From: Neolewinella agarilytica
GTDB lineage: Bacteria > Bacteroidota > Bacteroidia > Chitinophagales > Saprospiraceae
Reading direction: 5' to 3'
NCBI RefSeq assembly: GCF_900110645.1
Contig: NZ_FOFB01000010.1
Span: 1-64,000 of the forward strand
Length of the DNA: 64,000 nucleotides
How positions within the stretch are numbered: the stretch's first letter is position 1; every line of letters starts with the position of its first letter. Under the pieces are notes generated by a model, which was not told the origin of the DNA, ran no database searches, and saw only the letters and a program-made list of their open reading frames with translations. Both the position numbers and the translations under genes were made by a program. This document shows positions 17,674-26,231 of this stretch, in pieces.

Positions 17674-18018
17674 TTATTCCGCCAGCGCAGCCTTTGTTCC
17701 CGCAACGCTCTTTTTGGCACTACCAATGAAAATCTGATCACCGACGATAGTAACCGGGCGTTTCAGGAAGGTGTACTCTTCCAGAATCAGTCGGCGGTAA
17801 TCCTCTTCGCTAAGTTCCTGGTCCGCCAGGCCCATACTACGGTACTTCATTGCTCGCCGACTAAAGAGGGCTTCATAGCTACCGGCTAGTGTAGCCATAT
17901 GATCCAGCTCCTTCGCCGTAATCTTTTCTTCCTTGATGTTACTGATCTCCAGATCGGGCTGATCGCCCAGCTCTCCGATGATGCGCTTACAGGTGTTGCA
18001 GCTGCTGAGTTGATACAT
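17674..18018 (-). CDS. ArsC/Spx-family thioredoxin-like protein
   Basis: 114 residues from ATG 18018 (MYQLSSCNTCKRIIGEL); a GTG nine bases upstream is an alternative. The N-terminal CNTC motif on a thioredoxin-like strand-helix, RRLILEEYTFLKRPVTIVGDQIFIG in the middle, and the overall length match the ArsC/Spx/YffB family. Members act as glutathione- or thioredoxin-linked arsenate reductases or as redox-sensing regulators; the arsenate-reductase Arg triad is not evident, so I do not claim arsenate as substrate. A perfect TATATTTG box lies upstream. Confidence 0.85.
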   Translation of the reverse strand: MYQLSSCNTCKRIIGELGDQPDLEISNIKEEKITAKELDHMATLAGSYEALFSRRAMKYRSMGLADQELSEEDYRRLILEEYTFLKRPVTIVGDQIFIGSAKKSVAGTKAALAE

Positions 18019-18070
18019 TTTTGCCACGGGAAATGAATAATTGAAGGGAGGAATGAGTGAATGGAAGGTG

Positions 18071-18078
18071 CAAATATA
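18071..18078 (-). promoter_or_regulatory. Promoter -7 box (TATATTTG) for the ArsC/Spx-like gene
   Basis: Exact TAnnTTTG on the minus strand, 53 nt upstream of the ATG at 18018. Confidence 0.6.
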
Positions 18079-18126
18079 ACTTGCTTGAAGTGGAGCTCTT
18101 CACTCACTCATTCTATCATTCTCTTA

Positions 18127-18858
18127 TCACTTCAGAAACTCCGGCTTCAACCGATCCTTAAACACCTTCATTACCTTCTCCACCTTCGGCCGGCTCACGT
18201 TCTGCACGTAGCCCTGGTTGGGATTAGAGGGATCTTCGTAGTAATCCTGGTGGTAGGCTTCGGCGAGGTAAAATTCGATGGGATCCTCGATGGTAGTCGC
18301 GATCTTTTTGCTGAACTTACCGCTTTGGTTAAGGGCCCCGATTTTCGCTTCAGCCGCCATACGCTGCTCCTCGTTGATGGGGAAGATGGCGCTTCGGTAG
18401 TGTGGCCCGACGTCCGGTCCCTGGCGGTTGACCTGGGTAGGATCGTGGGCGACAAAGAATACGTCCAGAACGGTATTGTAATCAATCACGGCCGGGTCAT
18501 AGTAAACGACGATGGCTTCGGCGTGGCTGGTTTTACCGGCGCTCACTTCCTTGTAGGTAGGGTTGACTTCCTTGCCTCCGGCATAGCCGCTGTGTACATC
18601 AACGACGCCCTGAATACGATCGAGCGCAGCCTCCGTGCACCAGAAACATCCTCCGGCGAGGTAGGCTTTCTCCAGGCCTTCATAGTTTTTGTCAAGTTCC
18701 TGAATGGTGATTCCGGCAACGGGCTCAGGATTCCCCTTGCGGTCGGGCATAGCCGTGGTTTCAGAACCGGCACTGGCGTTCGTTTTCTGGCTGTCGCAGG
18801 CGCTGGAGCTAAAGATCAGACCCAGAAGAAGTAAAAAGGTAAGGGCGGGGGATTTCAT
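18127..18858 (-). CDS. msrA: Lipoprotein peptide-methionine (S)-S-oxide reductase
   Basis: 243 residues. A lipoprotein signal (LLLGLIFSSSAC) precedes a complete MsrA domain: AYLAGGCFWCTEAAL with the catalytic Cys, GVVDVHSGYAGG, YDPAVIDYNTVLDVFF, HDPTQVNRQGPDVGPHYRSAIF and the tail AEAYHQDYYEDP. MsrA reduces the S-epimer of methionine sulfoxide; the lipobox places it in the periplasm or on a membrane. The frame ends before the ArsC/Spx-like gene begins, with 109 bp between them, so each probably has its own promoter. Confidence 0.95.
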   Translation of the reverse strand: MKSPALTFLLLLGLIFSSSACDSQKTNASAGSETTAMPDRKGNPEPVAGITIQELDKNYEGLEKAYLAGGCFWCTEAALDRIQGVVDVHSGYAGGKEVNPTYKEVSAGKTSHAEAIVVYYDPAVIDYNTVLDVFFVAHDPTQVNRQGPDVGPHYRSAIFPINEEQRMAAEAKIGALNQSGKFSKKIATTIEDPIEFYLAEAYHQDYYEDPSNPNQGYVQNVSRPKVEKVMKVFKDRLKPEFLK

Positions 18859-18953
18859 CGTTAATCGCTTTGTTGACGAGTATAACGTGAAAAAGGCAGG
18901 ATGGGTTATCCGGCCAGGATGTCAATGTCGCTTTCCGACCTAAACTATCGGCT

Positions 18954-20348
18954 CTAGAAGCTCTTACGAATCCCCAGTTGCAAACCCGCGACCCAATACT
19001 TTTCGCTTACCGGGGCACCTTTGACCGTAAAGGCGCCGGGGTAAGACTTGAAGAAAGGCTCAACCACCAGCAAGAAAGGCTCTTTATGCCCAATCCGGTA
19101 AGTAGTTGACAAAGAAGCCATCAGGCCAACACCGATATTATTGCGGTAACTACCTTCTGCTGATAAATCCTGCGGAACGGGTAAGTCCGGATTCAGGAAG
19201 CGCCCCCGAGCGCTGGTACTGAGATTGAAGATCGGGCCGGCATTCATTGACACCTGCAAGCGACGCCCCGGAATGCGGTAGCCAAGAAGAATGGGCGCTT
19301 CCAGCAGGCGAATCTGATTATTCGTAGCAATATCAACGGCGCTACCATTGATGAACTGACTGTACTCTACCCGGTTACGGATCTCAGCATAGGTAATGCC
19401 CCCCAGGAGCATCATCCGCTCCCCCAGCTTGCGGGTTCCCCGCAGAGTGATCTGATAGCTTACTTCCGGAAACTCCGTTACTTCCCGAATCTCTCTCAGG
19501 GGCAGTTGGCTGGCATCCGACTCGCGGAAGATCTGATTAGCATAAGCCACTCCAAAGAGCAACTCCGCCTGAAGACGATGGCGAGGGCTGACGGGAAAAG
19601 CCGGTGTCAGGTTCGCCCGTGGGCGATACTGGCGCTTTATTTCCGGAAAGGCCGTCTCATCAGTCGGCAACAACGTCAGAGAGGCAGCCGGCACTTCACT
19701 GACGGCATATAGCGCAGCGCGGGCTTCTTCAGTATTGGGGAGACGCTCTCCGGTAACCATTTCATCAGCCTCTGTAGTTAATTCCGCTAAGGCGAGACTG
19801 GCAGCTGAAGGCGTAGTGCCCATCGAGACGGGTTCTTCCCTTACCGATTCCGGCGGAATCGCCTGTTCATTCATCCGGCCCGATCCTTCCGGAATCGTAG
19901 TTAGATTAACACGGTTTTCTGCCTCAATACCAGACTGGGCGGATGCCTCTACAATATTTTTGTCGCCAGCAGGTACCGCCTCCTCAATCGCCACCGGTTC
20001 GGCTGGCGAAGCAACCTGCTCCATCGGAAATTCTCCGTTCAGGGGGCCAGCAAAAGAACGGTTCTGGTAGATGGTATACCCTACAGTGGAAACCAACAGC
20101 AATAGCGCTGCGGCAGTGGCCATGAGTAGTCTCATTGGCTTGCGGCTGCGCGCGGCCACGATGCGGTCCCACATTCCGGCGGGGACTTTACCCACCCGGC
20201 TTCTTAGTCCTGCGGCAAAAATGGCGTCCAGCTGTTCGCCTTCGGGCACGGTTGACTTAGCCGAATTAATCCGGCTCCACATATCTTCGGGAACGGCTGA
20301 TTTGCGTCCGCTCAGCCCATCGCGGAATAGATCGTCGATCTGCTTCAT
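18954..20348 (-). CDS. Sigma-factor partner: cytoplasmic motif repeat, one membrane segment, C-terminal beta-barrel-like domain
   Basis: 464 residues. The ATG overlaps the stop of the sigma-factor gene (ATGA), implying translational coupling. The N-terminus contains two copies of a 24-residue motif: IDDLFRDGLSGRKSAVPEDM... and LDAIFAAGLRSRVGKVPAGM..., each ending MW-x-RI. One membrane helix (MRLLMATAAALLLLVSTVGYT) follows, then a Ser/Thr/Glu linker and from about residue 250 an alternating-strand domain ending LQLGIRKSF, like small outer-membrane barrels. By position and topology it is probably an anti-sigma-type regulator, but this is an inference. Confidence 0.8.
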   Translation of the reverse strand: MKQIDDLFRDGLSGRKSAVPEDMWSRINSAKSTVPEGEQLDAIFAAGLRSRVGKVPAGMWDRIVAARSRKPMRLLMATAAALLLLVSTVGYTIYQNRSFAGPLNGEFPMEQVASPAEPVAIEEAVPAGDKNIVEASAQSGIEAENRVNLTTIPEGSGRMNEQAIPPESVREEPVSMGTTPSAASLALAELTTEADEMVTGERLPNTEEARAALYAVSEVPAASLTLLPTDETAFPEIKRQYRPRANLTPAFPVSPRHRLQAELLFGVAYANQIFRESDASQLPLREIREVTEFPEVSYQITLRGTRKLGERMMLLGGITYAEIRNRVEYSQFINGSAVDIATNNQIRLLEAPILLGYRIPGRRLQVSMNAGPIFNLSTSARGRFLNPDLPVPQDLSAEGSYRNNIGVGLMASLSTTYRIGHKEPFLLVVEPFFKSYPGAFTVKGAPVSEKYWVAGLQLGIRKSF

Positions 20349-20890
20349 ATGGCGATGCGTTGGCGGATTTCAATTTGGCGCTGCAGCACCTTACGGGCCT
20401 TTAGCAGCTGAGAGCGGGAACTGGCCTCCTGGATGTTCAGCATATCGCCGATTTCCTTGTGGCTGTACCCTTCAATGGCGTAGAGGTTGAAGACCAGACG
20501 GTAGCCGTCGGGCAGTGCCTGCACCATTTCCAGTAATTCTTTTTCGCCCAGGTCGGCGTAGGCCGTCGGAGCGCCGGATCCTTCGGGGATGTTATCGAGC
20601 CCGGTTTGCTCCAGTTGGTAGCGTTTACGTTGGTATGTTTTCAGGGCAACGTTGACCGTCAGGCGCCGGGCCCAGCCGGCGAAAGAGCCCTGAAAACCGT
20701 ATTTCGGCAGCTTGGCAAAGAGTCGGATGAAGGCATCCTGCAGCACATCTTCGGCTTCTGCCTGCGTACGGCAATAGCGCTGGCAGACGCCCATCAGCAT
20801 CGGGGAATACCGTTCGAAGAGCAGGCGCGACGCCCGCTCATCGCCCCGCAGAGCGCCTTCGATCAGTTCTTTTTCCTTCATGCTTAACAT
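20345..20890 (-). CDS. ECF RNA polymerase sigma factor
   Basis: About 181 residues from MLSMKEKELIEGALRGDERA; the second ATG three codons later is also possible. Region 2 reads FERYSPMLMGVCQRYCRTQAEAEDVLQDAFIRLFAKL and FQGSFAGWARRLTVNVAL; region 4 reads LPDGYRLVFNLYAIEGYSHKEIGDMLNIQEASSRSQLLKARKVL. This is a typical sigma-70 extracytoplasmic-function protein. It overlaps the downstream membrane protein, its likely regulator. A longer frame to 21046 runs through the 20-bp word and the promoter and is rejected. Confidence 0.93.
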   Translation of the reverse strand: MLSMKEKELIEGALRGDERASRLLFERYSPMLMGVCQRYCRTQAEAEDVLQDAFIRLFAKLPKYGFQGSFAGWARRLTVNVALKTYQRKRYQLEQTGLDNIPEGSGAPTAYADLGEKELLEMVQALPDGYRLVFNLYAIEGYSHKEIGDMLNIQEASSRSQLLKARKVLQRQIEIRQRIAI

Positions 20891-20950
20891 CAATGGTCTA
20901 TTGCTTTTCAACACGTAGACACGGTGAGAGGGGGGAATGTGGCCCGGGTA

Positions 20951-20958
20951 CAAAGATA
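20951..20958 (-). promoter_or_regulatory. Promoter -7 box (TATCTTTG) for the sigma factor
   Basis: Exact TAnnTTTG on the minus strand about 60 nt before the start codon. The dispersed 20-bp word lies just upstream of it. Confidence 0.6.
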
Positions 20959-20980
20959 AAGTTTTGTAGGTTGGCTTTAC

Positions 20981-20999
20981 GGCGCGGCCGCAGGTGCAA
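20981..20999 (-). repeat. Dispersed 20-bp word, upstream copy
   Basis: Minus strand reads TTGCACCTGCGGCCGCGCC, oriented toward the sigma-factor gene and directly upstream of its TATCTTTG box. Confidence 0.75.
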
Positions 21000-21061
21000 G
21001 CGAATGGATAGCGAAGCAATGCAGTAAGCATACGGTTAACGTCCAAACTAGTTGTTTTCGT

Positions 21062-21190
21062 TTGGTTGAGACGCTATGCGTCGACCGCGAACGGGGCCGA
21101 AGGCTCCCGGAGCGTGTAAACGCGGTAGCAGTACACGCCCAAAGTCGCTGTCGCTCCCTTGACCGGCTCGACGCATAGCGTCTCAACCAA
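21062..21190. repeat. 129-bp inverted-repeat element, copy 2 (best preserved)
   Basis: Ends are perfect 23-bp inverted repeats whose inner 20 bases are GGTTGAGACGCTATGCGTCG. The interior carries CGAACGGGGCCGAAGGCTCC and AAAGTCGCTG, shared with the copy at 43441. No open frame. It sits between the divergent sigma-factor and hppD genes. Confidence 0.85.
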
Positions 21191-21267
21191 TCTACTCCGC
21201 GCATTACTAAAGGCCTCAAAGAAACAATTATTTGACCTTAAATTAGGCCATTATAAAGGCAAAACCC

Positions 21268-21275
21268 TAAATTTG
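21268..21275 (+). promoter_or_regulatory. Promoter -7 box (TAAATTTG) for hppD
   Basis: Exact TAnnTTTG match 38 nt upstream of ATG 21313. Confidence 0.6.
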
Positions 21276-21312
21276 CGCAAACAATAGTTGCACAGACAAT
21301 AAAATATTGATT

Positions 21313-22440
21313 ATGTCCTCGACCCTCGCCGCTCCTCAAGCAGAAGTACTTGCTGATGACTTCCCCCTTTTAGGTACTGACTACGTAGAACTTTACGTCG
21401 GCAACTCCCGCCAATCGGCGCTGTTTTACCAGGCCTGCATGGGCTTTCAGCCGCTGGCTTACGCAGGCTTAAGCACTGGTTTAAAAGATCGGGAGAGCTA
21501 CGTGCTCGTTCAGGATAAGATTCGCCTGGTGCTCACCAGCCCCCTGAAGGGAGGCACGGAAATCGGCCGGCTACACGATCTGCACGGAGACACCGTCCGT
21601 TGTGTAGCCTTGTGGGTAGAAGATGCGACCAAAGCCTTCAACACCGCAGTGGAACGCGGTGCGCAGCCGGTGATGGAACCTTGCTCTTTTGAAGACGAGC
21701 ACGGCACCTGCGTCCGCGCCCAAATCCAGAGCTTTGGCAATACCATCCATGAATTTGTGGAGCGCAAAGCTTACAACGGTCCTTTCCTGCCTGGCTACCA
21801 GGCCTGGAATCCTGAGTACCGCCCGGAGCCCGTTGGCCTGAAGTATATTGACCACATGGTGAGCAACGTCGACGAAGGCGAAATGAACACCTGGGTAAAC
21901 TGGTACGCTGACGTGATGGGCTTCAAGCAGCTGATCAGCTTTGATGACAAAGACATTTCCACCAAATTCACCGCTCTGATGAGTAAGGTGATGAGCAACG
22001 GCAACGGCCGGGTAAAATTCCCGATCAACGAGCCGGCTCCCGGCCTAAAAAAGAGCCAGATCGAGGAATACCTCGAATTTCACGGCGGGCCGGGCATCCA
22101 GCACATTGCCGTTGCGACGGATGATGTGATCAGCACCGTACGGCAGCTCCGCGCCCGTGGCATTGAGTTCCTCCGGGTACCCGACACCTACTACGACACC
22201 CTACTCGAACGGGTGGGCGACATTGACGAAGACCTCTCTCCTCTCCGGGAGCTCGGCATCCTCGTTGATCGTGATGACGAGGGTTACCTCCTCCAGATTT
22301 TCACCAAGCCCGTACAGCCTCGCCCTACGGTCTTTTTTGAGATCATCCAACGAAAAGGCGCCACCAGCTTCGGCAAGGGCAACTTCAAGGCACTGTTCGA
22401 AGCCATTGAGCGGGAGCAGGAGTTACGGGGGACGCTGTAA
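21313..22440 (+). CDS. hppD: 4-hydroxyphenylpyruvate dioxygenase
   Basis: 375 residues from ATG 21313 (MSSTLAAPQ); a TTG two codons earlier is not needed. Two vicinal-oxygen-chelate halves are visible. The iron ligands are H in YIDHMVSNV, H in GIQHIAVATDD and E in VFFEIIQRKG, and the family C-terminal stretch SFGKGNFKALFEAIE is intact. The enzyme converts 4-hydroxyphenylpyruvate to homogentisate in tyrosine breakdown using Fe(II) and O2. A dispersed 20-bp word lies inside the N-terminal half, encoding GTCVRAQ. No homogentisate dioxygenase gene is adjacent. Confidence 0.96.
   Translation: MSSTLAAPQAEVLADDFPLLGTDYVELYVGNSRQSALFYQACMGFQPLAYAGLSTGLKDRESYVLVQDKIRLVLTSPLKGGTEIGRLHDLHGDTVRCVALWVEDATKAFNTAVERGAQPVMEPCSFEDEHGTCVRAQIQSFGNTIHEFVERKAYNGPFLPGYQAWNPEYRPEPVGLKYIDHMVSNVDEGEMNTWVNWYADVMGFKQLISFDDKDISTKFTALMSKVMSNGNGRVKFPINEPAPGLKKSQIEEYLEFHGGPGIQHIAVATDDVISTVRQLRARGIEFLRVPDTYYDTLLERVGDIDEDLSPLRELGILVDRDDEGYLLQIFTKPVQPRPTVFFEIIQRKGATSFGKGNFKALFEAIEREQELRGTL
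21704..21723 (+). repeat. Dispersed 20-bp word, coding copy in hppD
   Basis: GGCACCTGCGTCCGCGCCCA: 19 of 20 bases match the consensus, translated GTCVRAQ inside a conserved enzyme. Confidence 0.75.
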
Positions 22441-22588
22441 GGTAGTCTGGTAGTCCTTATAGTCTGGTAGTCTTGTCGTTCATCAGGCTCCGCATTTTGG
22501 ATGTGCTACAGGGCTCCGCTCTTTTACAGAGTGCTGCTCGTTGGAGGCGGCTACTACGCGCCTTAGGTTGCCGAAAATACATTGTTTT

Positions 22589-22625
22589 AGCCCCTTTCGG
22601 ATCAAAATTCCGGGAGGGGCTTTTT
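22589..22625 (+). terminator. Rho-independent terminator after hppD
   Basis: AGCCCCT...AGGGGCT stem followed by TTTTT, about 150 bp downstream of the hppD stop; the loop also has a short CGG/CCG pairing. Confidence 0.7.
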
Positions 22626-22678
22626 CAGATATCGGGCCGCAAAGAAGGAGCAAAGCCCCAAACGAATTGAGGGAAATT

Positions 22679-22709
22679 CTGCTTTTTTCGCAGTTGCGAA
22701 AAAAAGCAG
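22679..22709. terminator. Long hairpin with A/T-rich stem
   Basis: CTGCTTTTTTCGCA and TGCGAAAAAAAGCAG pair over a 2-nt GT loop. It could terminate in either direction or shape a stable RNA end. Confidence 0.5.
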
Positions 22710-23084
22710 CGGGGTACAGGCGAGAAGCTGAACGTTAAGTAGTTAGCCTTTAAAAAATTAGCGAAAATTCGCACACAAAACACCTTTAAAGAATCTAATT
22801 CCGAAAAAACAAATGTAGGCACAACATTTTACGGTATATTGCAAAAATACCGTAGATAAAAAAGTAGTTCTGGCCATGTACACCAGGATTGGTTACGCGG
22901 ATATTAAACCAAGCATATCGGCTGAACGGCTCTTTCCTTTCCACCAAACGCTATACAAAAAAACAAGTGTATTCCTTCCCGGAAGGAATTGAAATCACCC
23001 AGTGGTATCACAACTGGCGTGGTGGAGCACACTAATAAACCTTACCGGTCCGGGCGGTCATTTCTCACATAACGTAATTAGTAT

Positions 23085-25817
23085 ATGAAACCTCTTTATT
23101 TCAAGATTTTAGCCCTGTTGCTTGCGCTGCCTTTTGCGGCAACGGCACAAACGGTTTCCGGAACGGTAACGGACAATGGTGAGCCCGTTATCGGCGCTAC
23201 CATTAGCGCGGGGTCCATGGGCACTGTTTCTGATCTGGATGGCAACTACTCTCTCAACCTTACCGGAGCAGGCACCTATGAGCTTACGGCCAGTTACATT
23301 GGCTACGCTTCCACCACCAAAACCTTTACGCTTTCGAGCGGGGAGACCGTCACCTGGAACATCGCGCTGGAAAGCGGAGCGACCAATCTGGAAGAACTTG
23401 TCATCGTAGGATCCCGGACAGCACCCCGTTCGAATACGACCTCTCCCCTACCGGTTGACGTATTCCGTTCAAAGGACCTGATTTCTACCGGGCAGACGAC
23501 CTTCGACAAGGCCCTGCAGTACCGCGTCCCCTCTTTCAACACGGTTCAAACGCCGGTTAACGACGCAACGTCGCTGCTTGACCCCTACGAAATTCGTAAC
23601 ATGGGCCCAAGCCGCACGCTCATCCTGATCAACGGAAAGCGGAAGAACCTTTCTGCCCTGCTTTACACGCAAACCTCTCCGGGACGTGGAGAGACGGGTG
23701 CTGACATTTCCGGTATTCCGGTAGACGCCATCAAACGCATTGAGATTCTCCGTGATGGTGCCTCGGCCCAGTACGGCTCTGACGCTATCGCCGGTGTAAT
23801 GAATATTATCCTTAAAGACGATGATGAAGCTGGCAGCTTCACCCTGCGCACCGGTATCACCAGTGAAGGTGACGGTGAGATGTACGGCATTGCCCTTAAC
23901 AACGGTTCCAGCCTGGGCCGCGATGGTTTTATCAACTACACACTCGACCTGAGCAAGACCAACCTCGCCAACCGCCCCGGCACCGTAAGTGCAGAAGGCG
24001 AAGCTGGTGACTTTGGTGCAGACCTGGCTGATGTACAGCGCTTCCTGTCCGCTTACCCTGATGCCCGCAACATTAATGGCTCACCGGAGACAACGGCTTC
24101 CAAAATCGCGGTCAACTTCGGAAACAACCTTACGGAGACCACAGAGATCTATGGCGACGCCGCTTACATTTATAAGCGGGTAAACTCCTTCGCCAACTAC
24201 CGTACTCCTTACTGGCGTACCGAAGAAGACTTCCCTTACCTGGCGGACTTCTTCCCCGACGGACCAAACGGTGAGTACATCGGTTACGTTCCTACCTTCG
24301 AAGGTCTCCTGAATGATTACAACGCCACCCTCGGCTTCCGTACGGAAAAGAATGGATGGATTGCCGACCTGAGCTTCACCGTTGGTGGAAACCAGCAGAC
24401 CTACAAAGTCAACAACTCGCATAACCGCAACAATACCCTTAACCCGGATGGAACCTTCACCTACCGGGAGAACAGCCCGATTACTTTCGATCCCGGTGGC
24501 ACCCGTTTCACCCACACTGTTGGTAACATTGATGTCACCCGCCGCCTTTCTGACAAGGTGGGTATTGCATTCGGTTCCGAATTCCGAAACGAGAACTTCA
24601 CCATTATCGAAGGACAACTTTCCAGCTATGAGGACGGAGGAGCCGACTCTTTCGCCGGTAACGACCCTCGTAACTCCGGTAAGTTTAATCGTTACAACTT
24701 TGGTGGTTACGCTGACGCAGCATTTGACATCACCGATGATTTCCTGGTAAACGCAACCGTTCGCCTCGAGAACTACTCTGATTTTGGTAACGCCTTCGTT
24801 TATAAGGTGAGCTCACGTTATAAATTCAATGAAGATAAGATCACGCTCCGCGCGTCTTTCTCTACGGGCTTCAAGGCTCCTACGCTACACCAGATTTTCA
24901 CGCAGAAAGCACAGTACAGCTTTGTTCCCGGCCAGGGTATCCAGGTAGGCGGATTGGTTAACAACGTTAGCCGCGAAGCACGCCTGCTGGGCCTCCCTGC
25001 TCTTGACCCCGAGAAGTCTACTAACTTCACCGTTGGAGTTGGCCTTCGCCCATCTGACGACCTGAGCATCACGCTCGATTACTTCAACATTAGTGTTAAA
25101 GACCGGATTATACTCTCCACGGAAATCGGTGGGACTGATGGCGGAGGCACCGAACTGGACGCCATCCTGTCTGACAATAACCTGTCTGACCTCAGTTTCT
25201 TCGTAAATGGCCTTGACACCCGCACCTCCGGTATCGACTTCGTAGCTAACTACCGCGGCTTCAAGCTTGGTGAGAATGCCCTGAACATCAATCTTGCCGG
25301 CAACTACATGCTCCAGAACGAACGTGACGGTGACGTTAAGAACCCGGCCATCGTTGCCAGCGCCGGCCAATCCGTTGCTAATCAGACACAGGAAGCCCTG
25401 TTTTTCACTTCCCGCCCAAAGTACAAGGCAATCCTCGGTCTCAGCACTGACTTTGGCAAGTTGGGTGTCTCTCTGAACAACACCGTATTCGGCCCGACTA
25501 CTTTCTACCAGCAGGGCCTTGATGCAGGTATTTTTACCGAGTTCAGCACAAAGGTTGTAACCGATCTCGCCCTCAACTACGGGATCACAGAGATGACGAC
25601 CCTATCGCTCAACGTGAACAATCTGCTCAACGTACTGCCCGAGTGGGAATTCAAGTCTGAAATCAGCGGCGACAGCCGCCTCAACGACGCCGAGTTCCTC
25701 CAGAACCAGTCTAACCTGATTACTTTCAACCAACGTTACTCGCAAATGACTTATGATGGCTACCACTTCAGCCAGCTGGGCACGATGCTGAGTGCGGCGC
25801 TGAACGTTCGGTTCTAA
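23085..25817 (+). CDS. TonB-dependent outer-membrane receptor
   Basis: 910 residues. Signal peptide MKPLYFKILALLLALPFAATAQ; a carboxypeptidase-regulatory-like Ig domain (VSGTVTDNGEPVIGATISAG, GNYSLNLTG) at about 22-110; a plug domain (DVFRSKDL, IEILRDGASAQYGSDAIAGVMNIILK) to about 245; then a long beta-barrel ending MLSAALNVRF with the terminal Phe expected for outer-membrane insertion. In Bacteroidota such receptors import oligosaccharides, peptides, cofactors or iron complexes. No SusD-like gene lies next to it, so it is not a standard SusCD pair, and the substrate is unknown. Confidence 0.95.
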   Translation: MKPLYFKILALLLALPFAATAQTVSGTVTDNGEPVIGATISAGSMGTVSDLDGNYSLNLTGAGTYELTASYIGYASTTKTFTLSSGETVTWNIALESGATNLEELVIVGSRTAPRSNTTSPLPVDVFRSKDLISTGQTTFDKALQYRVPSFNTVQTPVNDATSLLDPYEIRNMGPSRTLILINGKRKNLSALLYTQTSPGRGETGADISGIPVDAIKRIEILRDGASAQYGSDAIAGVMNIILKDDDEAGSFTLRTGITSEGDGEMYGIALNNGSSLGRDGFINYTLDLSKTNLANRPGTVSAEGEAGDFGADLADVQRFLSAYPDARNINGSPETTASKIAVNFGNNLTETTEIYGDAAYIYKRVNSFANYRTPYWRTEEDFPYLADFFPDGPNGEYIGYVPTFEGLLNDYNATLGFRTEKNGWIADLSFTVGGNQQTYKVNNSHNRNNTLNPDGTFTYRENSPITFDPGGTRFTHTVGNIDVTRRLSDKVGIAFGSEFRNENFTIIEGQLSSYEDGGADSFAGNDPRNSGKFNRYNFGGYADAAFDITDDFLVNATVRLENYSDFGNAFVYKVSSRYKFNEDKITLRASFSTGFKAPTLHQIFTQKAQYSFVPGQGIQVGGLVNNVSREARLLGLPALDPEKSTNFTVGVGLRPSDDLSITLDYFNISVKDRIILSTEIGGTDGGGTELDAILSDNNLSDLSFFVNGLDTRTSGIDFVANYRGFKLGENALNINLAGNYMLQNERDGDVKNPAIVASAGQSVANQTQEALFFTSRPKYKAILGLSTDFGKLGVSLNNTVFGPTTFYQQGLDAGIFTEFSTKVVTDLALNYGITEMTTLSLNVNNLLNVLPEWEFKSEISGDSRLNDAEFLQNQSNLITFNQRYSQMTYDGYHFSQLGTMLSAALNVRF

Positions 25818-25902
25818 AGTCCAATTGGCCAGCCGTCAATTAGCCAAACAGTCTTAAGGGGCTGCCCCGCTACGTTTCCGCCGGCTGATTTTACTATCGA
25901 CT

Positions 25903-25941
25903 AAAAAGTCCCCATTGACGAAGTGTCAATGGGGGCTTTTT
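25903..25941 (+). terminator. Rho-independent terminator after the TonB receptor
   Basis: AAAAAGTCCCCATTGAC and GTCAATGGGGGCTTTTT pair around GAAGT; the T-run works for the plus strand and the A-run for transcription from the other side. Confidence 0.85.
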
Positions 25942-26030
25942 AGGTTTCGCTTATTCGTTGGTTCGGCTTGTCCTTCCTACAGTTGTCGGACGTTGCTCTA
26001 CTACCAGTAGATCACCTTCCTCCATAACCT

Positions 26031-26231
26031 ACTTCGCCTCCGGTATTGATTTACCGGAGGCGTAGTGCTAAAAGACCGAAGGCCGTCTTAAAGAAAAACA
26101 AGCGAAGCGCATTTTTCGTCTACAAGAGAGCGAAGCGAACGTCTTAAAGGAAGAGGAGCGAAGCGATCTCTTCCGTCTAAAAGAAACCGCGCGCAGCAAG
26201 GTTTCGTCTAAAAAAACGCTTAGCGTTTTTT
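26031..26231. repeat. Serial hairpin array 1, ending at the bamA stop codon
   Basis: A leading hairpin (ACTTCGCCTCCGGTA/TACCGGAGGCGTAGT) is followed by short units separated by GTCTTAAAG, GTCTACAAG, GTCTTAAAG, GTCTAAAAG and GTCTAAAAA. Most units fold with different arms: GAAAAA/TTTTTC, GGAAGAG/CTCTTCC, GAAACC/GGTTTC and AAAAAACGC/GCGTTTTTT; loops share GCGAAGCG or GCGCAGC. Two units fold weakly. The last hairpin overlaps the bamA stop, so the array would be the 3' end of the bamA transcript. Confidence 0.8.

Larger units (their letters stand above)
22441..23084. other. Long spacer upstream of a TonB receptor
   Basis: Contains GTCTGGTAGTC-type simple repeats, degenerate GCTCCGCATTTTGGA repeat copies (22489-22570), the hppD terminator, a strong hairpin at 22679, and a TACGGTAT/ATACCGTA inverted repeat (about 22834-22857) that could be an operator. 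No convincing gene. Confidence 0.5.

Noticed and set aside
22868-23034. A frame ending ...YSFPEGIEITQWYHNWRGGAH before the TonB receptor
   Set aside because: It lacks an ATG and a ribosome binding site and opens right after a stop; protein-like appearance is not enough without conservation data.
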